Shown here: piece after piece, positions 54,023 to 63,300 of the stretch | Numbering within the stretch: position 1 is the stretch's first letter | Layout: each line of letters begins with the position of its first letter | From: Cafeteria roenbergensis | Lineage: Eukaryota; Sar; Bigyra; Bicosoecida; Cafeteriaceae | Length of the DNA: 64,000 nt | NCBI GenBank assembly: GCA_008330645.1 | Contig: VLTN01000032.1 | Span: 62,001 to 126,000 of the forward strand | Direction: 5' to 3' | Position numbers and translations under genes: made by a program | The notes under the pieces: model-generated | What the model was told of the DNA's origin: nothing | The model's database searches: none | Seen by the model: the letters and a program-made list of their open reading frames with translations, nothing else

Positions 54023-57000
54023 TCACCTCCGGACGGCGCGTGGCTTCGCGGCAACGACTCGAGGAGACGCATCGGCTCCAGCGGGCATCGCTGCTGGCTT
54101 CGGCTTTCCGGCCGGCGGCGGCGTTGCGGACCCGCCGGCTGGGCTGGCTGACGGACCAGACGCACTTGAGCCTGCGGCGGGCGGCGCTGGCGGGGGAGGC
54201 GGGGGGGTGGCACTCCCCCGTGACCCGGCTGCGCGGTGGGAAGCGACCCTCGGCGATGCGACGGCCGCAGGCGGCACTCCCTCTGGGACAGGCACGGGCT
54301 TGGGCTTGGGCTTGGGCTTGGGCTTGGGCTTGGGCTGCGTCGACGGCGAGCTCGCAGGAGCCACGCCACGGGGCTTGACGCCGGGACGAGGGGAGGCTTC
54401 CGCCGGGGCAGCGGCTTGGGACGGGCCGGCAATGCGCAGGCCGCTGGACTGCCGGGAGGAAGGCAGAAGCGTGGCAGCCTGTGCGGCCGAAGCGGCTGGG
54501 GGCAGCGGCGGCGGCGGCGGCGCCGTCATCGGGCCAGACACCGACACCGAGCGCGACACCACGGAGATGGAGGAGGCCATTGTCACCGGGGAGGATCCGC
54601 CGAGCTGCACGGCCGATGAGACGGTCACTGACCTCGAGGTCACCTGGGCAACCACGGGCGCCGTCGCTGGCGTGGCAATGACGTTCTCTGCCTTTGGCTT
54701 GGGCCTCGACACGGCCGTGAGAGGCGCCCGCAATGCAGTCGCAGACGAGATGGACGGCGGGGGCGGCACACCAGCCGCCCGGGCGGCCATGAGCGCCGCG
54801 ATTTGGTGCGGAAGGAGATCGTTGTGGACCAGGGGCGCCCTGTGCACCGCCGGCCGGGGGGCAGGCGCCGGGGCCGATGTCGCGCCCTTGACGACGGTGC
54901 CGCGGATGCGCCTGGTGGGCTGGCGCCGGCGTCCCCCGGCCACTACAGCAGCTGCCATTGCTGACTGGTGGGGGGCTTGCGGGGCTGGAGGCGCCGCCGC
55001 CGTCGCCGAGAGGGCGGCTGGAGGAGGAGGAGGCGGCGGCGGCGGGGCGCCAGCGCCTCCCGCGGCTGGCGGGGGCGGCAGGGGAACCCCGTTGAGGCCG
55101 GGCAGCGGCGGAGCCGGCGGTTGGCCGGCGGTGGGCGGCAGTCCCTCCGAGGCGCCCGGTGGGGGCGGCGGGGGGAGACGCAGGCCGGCGCTGGCGGAGC
55201 CGGATGAAGGCACTGGGGGCGGCGGAAGAGGCCGCGGAGACGTGGCCGGGGACCCGGGCGCGTCGTCGAGCTGCCCATCGTCGCCGTCGCCTTCGACGAT
55301 GGCCGAGAGGAAGGAGGTCTCCGGGGCCATCACGGCCAGCCCGCGCGGAGACGCGCGGTCCAAGGCGATGCCAAGCGCAGCCGGCTCTGAGGCGCGGCGG
55401 TTCTTGGTGCCACGGCCAGCGCCAGCCCGGTCGTCCCCAGCCAGCACCGCGCCGGACTCGCCGGCGGTGCCCGTGTCGTACGCGCCGTCGTCGTCGCTGC
55501 TCGCGCTGGAGCCGCGGTCCCTGACCCCGAGCATGCGTCCGCCCAGGATCTGGCCGGCGCCGGGGGGCGAGTCCGCCGACGCTCCACCCACGCCGACGCC
55601 GTCCAAGCCGGCGCCGTCGGCGTCGCACTCGCCGATGGAGGGTTCGAGCGCCACGCCGAGCGCCGCGGCCGCCGCCAGCGCCACCGCGTCGTCGTCGCCC
55701 GGGGCCGAGGTGCGCCAGGCATCCCTGCCGACGACAAAGTCGTCACCGCCGTCCGTGCTGCTGGCAGTGGACGCGGAGGAGAGGCGGCGGTCGCGGCCCT
55801 CCCCGAGGCCGGCCTTGGCTGAGGCGAGCTCCGCCCGCTCCGCCCGCTCCACCTCAGCGGCGTGCTCTGCCTCCCGGACCCGGTCGTCCAGGCTGGCGAT
55901 CTTGCTCGAGAAGTCCCAGTGGCGCCCCACGACCCCCGTGTCGGAGCGAGCGAGGATGATGGGGTCGTTGGAGGCACGCAGCGCGATGCGGCCCTCGAGC
56001 TTGGCCACGGGCTGGCCGCCGCTGAGAAGGTCCACGCAGAAGGGCAGCGCCGGCGCCTGCATGGACCAGGGGATGCCCCGGTCGTCGAAGAGCGAACGGT
56101 ACGTGGACACCATGGCGACGGAGCGGCGGGCGGCTCTGCCAGCCTTGCCGATGGAAGCGCTGCCATCGCGAAGGCCCTTCACTCGGTGGCGGTGCTGGCT
56201 GGCGGCCTGCATCTGGCCGACGGCCAGCATGGACGACGCAGCCTCGCACAGGGGCGAGAGCGGCAAGCTAGCGTTGCCGATGACGGGGAGGCGGCCGCCC
56301 TCGCGCTCGGGGGGCGAGCGGGCAACAAAGTTCACCGCGCTGGCTCGCAGCAGGCGAGGGTCCCACACTGTCGGCCGCATGATGATGCCCCGGCAGAGCG
56401 CGTCGACGTCGTCGGCGTCGTCGTCGATGCCGACATCGGAGGGCTCGTCCTGCGGCCCTGCGGCGCTCGCAGCAGCCTCGGCCCCGCTGCCGATCTCCAG
56501 CCCTTCCGCGGACAGCTCGGTGCCCGCCGGGGAGGCGGCGGCTCTGGCGGCCGATCCGGACTCGGACTCGGACCCGGCGGTAGCGGCAGCGGCAGCGGCA
56601 GCGGCGGCGTCGGCGGTGTCGCCACGGGCGGCCGCGGGCGATGCGCCGGCGCTGGAGGCGGATGGCGGCCCGGCAGCCTGGGCCAGCAGGTGCGCGGCGG
56701 TGCTTGGGCCGGCGGGCGCGCGGGGCGAGTCGAACTCAAAGGCACACACGACAGCGAGGAGCGCTGCGCGCTGGGCGTCGACGGGTGTGGACGCGTCGCC
56801 CGCCCCGCACGACTGGACCGTGATGTGGGCGAGCGCCTCGCCCTCCCCCCGCATGAGGTCGGCGCCCTCGCCCGTCTCGCTCGTGACCACCGACGCCTCG
56901 GGAGCGTCGCCCAGCACGCCGTCGTCGTCCTCTCCCTCCATGTCGTCCTCGTCCCCGTCAAGGTCAGGAATGGTCTCGTCGCCCTCGCCGGCGCCACTCG

Positions 57001-59872
57001 ACGCCGCATCCCCGGCCGCTGCCTCCCCAGCGGCCACGGGGGCGCCCGCCTTGGCGTGCTTGTCTCCCTTGGCGAGCTTCTTCTTGCCCTTGCGGTCCCT
57101 GGCCTCGAGCTTGAGGGCCGCTCGCAGGGCCTTGAGCTGCTCCGTCTGCTGCTGCGTCAGCCCCGACGCGGCCATGGTCGGGGTGCGGTAGCTCCCGAGC
57201 TCGAGGCGCTCTCCGTGCATGGAGAGGAACATGGTGCGCGGCGCGAGAATGGCCTGGAAGCCGCGCACGCGCAGGCCCGTCACCAGGAAGACCGGGGTGG
57301 GCATGAGCGCCTCGTCCCCCGAGGCGAAGAAGGAGGGGCGCGGCACCACGGGGTGGCGGCGGGGGGGTGCGTGGATGGCGTAGTACTGGCGGAGCTTGAG
57401 GCCGAAGCTGGCGCAGACGGCCCGGTGGTCGGAGCCGTACATCGAGGGCGCTGAGTCGTAGCCGGTGCACCGAAGGCACCACTCGACGCCAGGGGCGCTG
57501 CGGTGCAGGACGCGGTCGGTGTAGGAGGGGCACTGGGCGCGCTTGTTTGAGAAGACCGCCTGCTTCCTGTCCCACCGGTAGGTGGGCCCGAAGTCGATGC
57601 GGCCTTCCTGGAAGTCGACGAAGACGCGGCGCATCGCCTGCTGGGCGCGCAGCTGGTCGCGGGCCACCAGCTCGTCGAACCGGCCTTGCTCGTGCAGCTC
57701 GACCGCCTGCTCGAAGGGCAGCTCCACGCGGTAGTTGACGTCCCCGAAGAAGAAGACGTGCTCGTGGGAGTGGAGAAAGTCGAGACCGGTGCGGGCCGGC
57801 GAGGAGGCCGTGTCGAGGCTGAGCCTGCGAACGATCTGCGTGAAGTCGCCCTCGCGCTCCACCACGCGGTCGGGCCGGGCGGCGAGGTGGCAGTTGACGA
57901 AGGCAATGGGCACCTCGCGCCACCGCAGCCCGACGCCCACTGCGCCCTTGTTGCCCAGCTGGCGGCCTGTGACGCCCTTGGCGAGGGAGATGCCGGTGGC
58001 CTCGACTCCCGACACGACGCGGGTGATGTCCGCGGCCGCCGACGCGCGCACGAACACCCAGAGTCCGAGCTCCCACATGAACACGTGCGCCACCTGGTGG
58101 AACTCGTCGGACTTGTGGCGCTCCGAGGCGCGGGCGGCAGCTGCCGCGGAGCTGAAGGACAAGCTTCGCGTGCGCGGCTCGGCGTTGAGGTACCCCAGGA
58201 GGGCGCGGCCCCAGGCCTCCCGGTTGGACGAGGGCCCGAGCTCCTGCATGCCGATAGCCACGAGGTCGAAGCGCGTGGACTCGGCGAGCATGTTAGGGAT
58301 CCACTCGCCGAGGTCCTCCTGGGAGGGGGGCGGGCAGGACGAGGCGTTGAAGGTGCCGACGAAGACGCGGCGGTCGTCGTGCGGCCACTCGGAGCGCCAG
58401 AGCACGGCCAGGTCGGCCGGCGTGGGGACCGTAGCGGAGCTCCGCCCGAAGGCGTCGGCCGCGAGCACAGCCTGGTCAGTGGCGTCCAGGACAACGTCGG
58501 GGCGCCCGGTGGAGCCAGGGGACGCGGAGCCGGAGAAGGAGCCGCCGGAGAGGGCGCTCGCGCGCGCCGACGCGATGGACGACCCGGAAAAGGCCGCCTC
58601 CCGTGACGGGGCGATGGCGGACGAGAGCGGTGCCTCCCCCGCGCGGGGCGCGGCCGTGGCCTGCGCCCACGCGCAGAAGCGGGCGCGCTCGGCGGCGGAC
58701 CGGAACTCGAAGACGCGGCCGCCGCGCAGGTCCGGGGCCTCGAGCGGGGCGGGGGTGGCAATGCGAACGCGGGCCGAGTCCGGGACGCAGTCGAGGAGGA
58801 GGCGGCCCGGGATGACGCCGATGCTGCTGTTGATGGGCACGTCGTTTAGCAGGCTGCCGTCAAGCTCGCCCGCCTCGGAGGCCAGGACGATGCAGATTCG
58901 GCGCTGGGAGGGACCGACCAGGAGGAAGACACGGGTGCTCCGCCCCGCCGTGGTCTCCACAGCCGAGAACTTCGCCCAGTGCCGGGTGGGCAGGCCATCG
59001 GCCCAGTCGCGGCTGATCTCCGGCTTGGAGGAGAGACCCGGGCTGTCCCTCACTGTGGCCATGATGTCCTCCACCATCTGGTCGCGCTCCTCCTCGGTCG
59101 CGAACCTGAGAATGACCGACTGCGCGGGCTTGCGGGTGACGCGGTCTCCCGAGAAGCCAAGGGAAGCCACTCGGCGGTCGATGCAGTGGCAGCGCACCTG
59201 GCGAAGCAGCCGGAGGGAGAGGGAGTCCGCCCCCTCCGGCCTCCCCGGCCCGTTGCGCAGGCGCAGGGCCATCTCCTCCACTGCCAGCTCGGTGACACGC
59301 TGCTCCATTTCGCCCCAGTCGTTCTCCATGCGCACGAGGTGCACGCCCGGCGCAGACGGGTCCAGGCCCATGCGCCGCAGCGCAGAGGCGGCCCCTTCCG
59401 CCCCCGAGCGAGCGCTGGTGTGCTGCCCCATCGCGTGCTCCAGCAGCGTCCCCACCTTGCAGCGAGGGTTTACGGAGAGGAGGCATTTCACAAACTCGTC
59501 CCGCTCGCCCTTGGTGGAGAAGAGCGTGAGGCGCCGCGCCTCCCCGAGCTCCGCGGCGAAGCGCAGCGTCAGGGCGCGGGCGGCCTCGGCGTCGGAGAGG
59601 CCCGTCTCGACCGGCTCGAGCGCGATCACGCTCGTCGCCTCGAGGTCGCGCTTGAGCTTGGGCCGCGCGTCGCCCGTGTAGATGCGCAGCCGGTGCGACG
59701 CCGACACGCTGACGCCGCTGTCCTCCCCAGAGTCGACCACCTCGTAGAGTCGCGACTGGTGCCGGCCGAACATGTTGCGCTTGATCACGCTGAACTTGCG
59801 CACTCTTGGCGCGCTAAAGCCCCCGGCGGAGGCGCCCCCGGGGGCAGCGCCGCCGGAAGGCACGGAGGCCAT
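54023..59872 (-). CDS. Inositol polyphosphate 5-phosphatase with three PH-like regions and a Pro-rich tail
   Basis: Removes the 5-phosphate from phosphoinositides or inositol phosphates. One frame from the ATG at 59870-59872 gives 1949 residues. The N-terminal ~480 residues hold three stretches that each look PH-like, each ending in an FV/FC-type helix after a beta-rich segment; this is inference. The catalytic domain (~490-830) has every family motif: VGTFNAS (~505), AIGMQEL, GNKGAVGVG, FVNCHLAA, FFGDVNYRVEL (~710), CPSYTDRVL (~782) and GSDHRAV (~813). A short C2-like segment may follow. The C-terminal ~1000 residues are acidic/Ala-rich, then strongly Pro-rich (PLPPPP-type runs like formin FH1 regions) and end in a Lys-Pro repeat and an Arg-rich tail. 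The Pro-rich region suggests SH3 or profilin partners. Confidence 0.9.
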   Translation of the reverse strand: MASVPSGGAAPGGASAGGFSAPRVRKFSVIKRNMFGRHQSRLYEVVDSGEDSGVSVSASHRLRIYTGDARPKLKRDLEATSVIALEPVETGLSDAEAARALTLRFAAELGEARRLTLFSTKGERDEFVKCLLSVNPRCKVGTLLEHAMGQHTSARSGAEGAASALRRMGLDPSAPGVHLVRMENDWGEMEQRVTELAVEEMALRLRNGPGRPEGADSLSLRLLRQVRCHCIDRRVASLGFSGDRVTRKPAQSVILRFATEEERDQMVEDIMATVRDSPGLSSKPEISRDWADGLPTRHWAKFSAVETTAGRSTRVFLLVGPSQRRICIVLASEAGELDGSLLNDVPINSSIGVIPGRLLLDCVPDSARVRIATPAPLEAPDLRGGRVFEFRSAAERARFCAWAQATAAPRAGEAPLSSAIAPSREAAFSGSSIASARASALSGGSFSGSASPGSTGRPDVVLDATDQAVLAADAFGRSSATVPTPADLAVLWRSEWPHDDRRVFVGTFNASSCPPPSQEDLGEWIPNMLAESTRFDLVAIGMQELGPSSNREAWGRALLGYLNAEPRTRSLSFSSAAAAARASERHKSDEFHQVAHVFMWELGLWVFVRASAAADITRVVSGVEATGISLAKGVTGRQLGNKGAVGVGLRWREVPIAFVNCHLAARPDRVVEREGDFTQIVRRLSLDTASSPARTGLDFLHSHEHVFFFGDVNYRVELPFEQAVELHEQGRFDELVARDQLRAQQAMRRVFVDFQEGRIDFGPTYRWDRKQAVFSNKRAQCPSYTDRVLHRSAPGVEWCLRCTGYDSAPSMYGSDHRAVCASFGLKLRQYYAIHAPPRRHPVVPRPSFFASGDEALMPTPVFLVTGLRVRGFQAILAPRTMFLSMHGERLELGSYRTPTMAASGLTQQQTEQLKALRAALKLEARDRKGKKKLAKGDKHAKAGAPVAAGEAAAGDAASSGAGEGDETIPDLDGDEDDMEGEDDDGVLGDAPEASVVTSETGEGADLMRGEGEALAHITVQSCGAGDASTPVDAQRAALLAVVCAFEFDSPRAPAGPSTAAHLLAQAAGPPSASSAGASPAAARGDTADAAAAAAAAATAGSESESGSAARAAASPAGTELSAEGLEIGSGAEAAASAAGPQDEPSDVGIDDDADDVDALCRGIIMRPTVWDPRLLRASAVNFVARSPPEREGGRLPVIGNASLPLSPLCEAASSMLAVGQMQAASQHRHRVKGLRDGSASIGKAGRAARRSVAMVSTYRSLFDDRGIPWSMQAPALPFCVDLLSGGQPVAKLEGRIALRASNDPIILARSDTGVVGRHWDFSSKIASLDDRVREAEHAAEVERAERAELASAKAGLGEGRDRRLSSASTASSTDGGDDFVVGRDAWRTSAPGDDDAVALAAAAALGVALEPSIGECDADGAGLDGVGVGGASADSPPGAGQILGGRMLGVRDRGSSASSDDDGAYDTGTAGESGAVLAGDDRAGAGRGTKNRRASEPAALGIALDRASPRGLAVMAPETSFLSAIVEGDGDDGQLDDAPGSPATSPRPLPPPPVPSSGSASAGLRLPPPPPPGASEGLPPTAGQPPAPPLPGLNGVPLPPPPAAGGAGAPPPPPPPPPAALSATAAAPPAPQAPHQSAMAAAVVAGGRRRQPTRRIRGTVVKGATSAPAPAPRPAVHRAPLVHNDLLPHQIAALMAARAAGVPPPPSISSATALRAPLTAVSRPKPKAENVIATPATAPVVAQVTSRSVTVSSAVQLGGSSPVTMASSISVVSRSVSVSGPMTAPPPPPLPPAASAAQAATLLPSSRQSSGLRIAGPSQAAAPAEASPRPGVKPRGVAPASSPSTQPKPKPKPKPKPKPVPVPEGVPPAAVASPRVASHRAAGSRGSATPPPPPPAPPAAGSSASGPSASPAGGSATPPPAGKPKPAAMPAGADASPRVVAAKPRAVRR
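54296..54338 (-). repeat. Coding 6-bp repeat encoding Lys-Pro
   Basis: About seven GGCTTG units on the plus strand, read on the minus strand as Lys-Pro repeats (KPKPKPKP) near the 5-phosphatase C terminus. Confidence 0.92.
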
Positions 59873-60330
59873 GGCAGCCGCGGCCGCGCCTGCCTGCGAA
59901 AGGGACCGACCTCGCGGCGCGAGGGCGGCTCGGGCTCGCGCGGGGAACCGCCGGAGCCAGGAGCAACAGCAATGCCGCGGCAAGGCCTGAGCTCGGGCGC
60001 TTGCTGAGCGCCGCTGCCGCGCGAGCGAGCGGCCCCGCTCCCGGCGCGCGTGGGTCTGGCCGCGAAGCGGCCCGCGGGGTGCCGCGGTGCGGGGCGCAGC
60101 GGGCCCCTGGCCGCGAGGCGCGGGGCGTCGCAGACGCGCTCTGCCGGGAGATGGCGAGGCCACAACGCAACAACGCCTCCGCAGGGCGGGCGCGACTTGC
60201 GATCGAGCAACGCGGCCGCGCGCCGCTGCCCGAAAATCGCAATGCCGCCGGCAGAGCCGCAGCAGAGATGCGTGGCCCCTGCCGTCTTCGGAAGCAGAGC
60301 GCACCGCCCCCCCCGGACGAGGCAGGCGCC
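59873..60330. promoter_or_regulatory. Head-to-head promoter region, 5-phosphatase and NOL6
   Basis: There are 458 bases between divergent start codons, very GC-rich with no TATA box. Frames on both strands are open across it, but no protein similarity extends upstream of either ATG. Confidence 0.45.
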
Positions 60331-63300
60331 ATGGCGGGCGCTCCGGGATCGGTCCTGGCCATGCAAGTGGACGCGCTGGAGTCGGCCGTGTCTGTGCCGT
60401 ATGACTCGCTGGGCTTGGCGTCGCTGGCCCTGCGCTCGGCGCGCGAGGCCGTGCTTGCGGCGCCTGCCGGCGCCCTGACGTGGAGCAAGGACGCCCTCCC
60501 TGGCCTGCAGCGAGCGGGCGTGCGCGTGGAGGGGACGGCCCTGCAGTTTCGCGCGCCGGAGGAGGCGGGCGTGCGCGTGGGCGGCAGCTTCCTGCTGCGC
60601 TCGATGGTGCGCCCCGCCACGTCCATCGACATGATGGTTGAGATGCCCGCCGAGGCCGAGGAGGGGAAGGACGCCATGCTGGGGCCCCGCGACGCAAAGA
60701 ACGCGGCGTACGCGGACAAGCGCTCGCTGTACCTGTCGCGCCTGGCGAAGAGCCTGGCCGCGTGTCCGGACGTGGAACGCGTGGACCTGGAAGCCCTCGG
60801 CCACGACCTGCAGTGGCCGTGCCTTCGCGTCCGCCCCAGGTGGGGGCTGCTGCAGCTGCGCCAGGAGGCCGACGAGGCGGGCGAAGCGCTCCCCGAGGTG
60901 GAGCCCGAGGCGCACAGGGAGCGCCCAGGGAAGCGGCCTCGCCCGGCCTCAGCCGGCGCCGCGACGGTCAAGGCTGCCGACCGCGCACGCGACGAGGCGG
61001 CCGCGCTTGCGCGCGTCCCCGCTGTGGTCCGCCAGTTCAGCCTGCGCGTGATCGTCACAGTGCCGGCAGCCGCCCTCGGCCCGGTTGCGCTGCGGCCGCT
61101 CTGGAACAACATCGCCAGGCTCACGCACGCCGACAGGCCGCAGCCCCCGACCCCGGTCTACAACGGGCGCATGCTCGCAGAGTGCACCGCCGAGCCCTGG
61201 CGCCGCGCGGCACACGCCGTCACTTCGGAGCTCCCCGTGATCGCCAGGGTGGCCGGCCTCCTCAAGACGTGGGCTCGCCGCCGCGGGCTCCACCGCTCCT
61301 TCGACGGGTGGAGCGGCTTTGCTCTCACCGCCCTCACCGTGGCCATGGCCGAGGATGGCGTGTTTGCGGCATGCGAGGTGGACGCGGCCAGCGCGCTCCG
61401 CGCTGCCCTGCTGTGGCTGGCAGACACTGACCTCACGCAGCGCACCATGTGGGTGCGAGGCGTTGTGGCCGCGGCCAGTGAGCCCGACGGCATCGACGAG
61501 GACGACGAGGACGACGAGGCCAGCTCCGACGTTGGGAGCGACGAGGACGACGACGATGATGACGAAGAAGAAGAAGAAGAAGAGGACGACGACGACGACG
61601 ACGATGAAGAGGCCGCCGACGCGGGGTCAGAGGGCGACGGCGCCGACGACTCGACCGACGAGGAGGCGGCCGCTGGAGAGGTGCACTTCCCCGCCGACGA
61701 CAAGGCCGCCGAAGAGGACTTCCGGGCCGCGTACGCCTGCTGCATCATCCTCGACGTCCGCGGGGCTCCGCGGGCAAACCTCACGTGGGCTGTGTCCGCG
61801 GCCGCCTGCAAGGAGCTCCAGGCAGAGGCCGCAGTGGCCTGCACGGCCCTCGGCCACCCGGGGCCGCGCCTCGCCGCCCTCGCGGTGGGCACCGACCCCG
61901 CCACGCTCGAGGCCGCCGGCTTGCTCACCAAGGCGGGTGCCGCAGTTCCGCCCCCAACGGGCACCGCGCTGCCCGTCCGCGACGGCGTGGAGATGCCGAC
62001 TGCCGTGTCCACCGTGCAGTCCACGCCGCTGGCCGACGCCTTCTCCGCCGTCTTCGGGGCCCCCGTGTCCCCGCACGAGCGCTGGGACCTGGTCATCTCC
62101 TTCCCCCTCCCTCCCCGCCCCGCTGACGTCGTGGCGACCCTGGCCGGCCGCCCAGCCGTCGTGGCAGGCGCTGCCTCAGCGGCCGCTGCCAGCCGCAAGC
62201 GCGGCCGCGTCGAGCCCGCCGGCGCCCTTCCGGGAGCCAAGGCCGAGCCAACGACGGATGGCGCCGCCTTCCGCGCTCTTGCGGCTGAGGAGGAGACTGC
62301 GACCGGCGCGCTCCCGGGCTCCGACGCCGACGCCATGCTGGACCGCCCGTGGCACGTGTTCGCGCTCCAGCGCGCGGAAGACATCCTCCAACGCGGCTTC
62401 GAGGGCCGGGCCACTGCTCTTCGCGTGCTGCCTTGCGTGTCCAGGCCCGCTGGCGGCGCCGGGGGCAAGCGCAGGGACGACGCTGCCGATTGGGCGGCGC
62501 CCGACGAGCTGGTGTGGGCATCGGGCCTTGCCCCGCAAGGGCCGGTCGCAGCTGCTGGTCAAGACCGCGACGCGGTGCCTGCCCGCAGCCCCGCTGTGGT
62601 TGGGGCGTGGGTGTGCCTCCGCCTGGACCCGTCTGCGGCGTTCAAGGCCACCGTGCGCGGCCCCGCAGCCGGCGACGGCTCAGGCCGCCGCGCCCAGCAG
62701 GCTGCTGCCGCCTTCCGCGCTCTGTGGGGCCCCAAGGCCCAGCTGCGCCGCTTCAAGGACGGGGCCGTCGTCGAGTCGGCCGTGTTTGGCGGGCCCGACA
62801 CGCACCGCACCGCCGTTCCGCTCCGCATCGCGACGCACCTGCTCGCGCTCCACCTCGGCGTGCCCGCCGACGCCGTGTCCGCCCCCTCGCTCCCCCTGGA
62901 TGCCATGCTGGAGCGCCCCGTGCCCATGGCCGCCCGCTCGGCCGACGCCGCCGGCCCCACCCGCTGGGCCACCACGTCTGCTGCCGCCTTTGCGCAGCTC
63001 GACGCGGCTGCCACGCGCCTCCGCGCCGTGCTCGGCGACCTCGGCCTGGCCGTGCCGCTCAAGGTGCGCGACGTGCGCCTAGTCGGCCCCGCCGCCCGGG
63101 GCACCTCCGAGCTCCCGCCCTGCCCGCACCCCCTCGCCGGCGGCCGCGCGGCCCGCACGGCCGCGTTCGGCGTGCTGGCCACCGGCGACGCGGCTGGGTC
63201 CGCGGACGCGAGCCCAGAGCGCGCAGCCGTGACCGCGGCAGCGGCGGCGGCGGCCGGCGAGACGACTGCCAGCCAAGTGCTGCCCGTCGTGGACGGCGTG

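Noticed and set aside
53901-57191. Plus-strand open frame of about 1100 codons opposite the 5-phosphatase tail
   Set aside because: It mirrors the Pro- and Ala-rich coding sequence of the minus-strand gene and shows no domain. GC-rich DNA is open in most frames.
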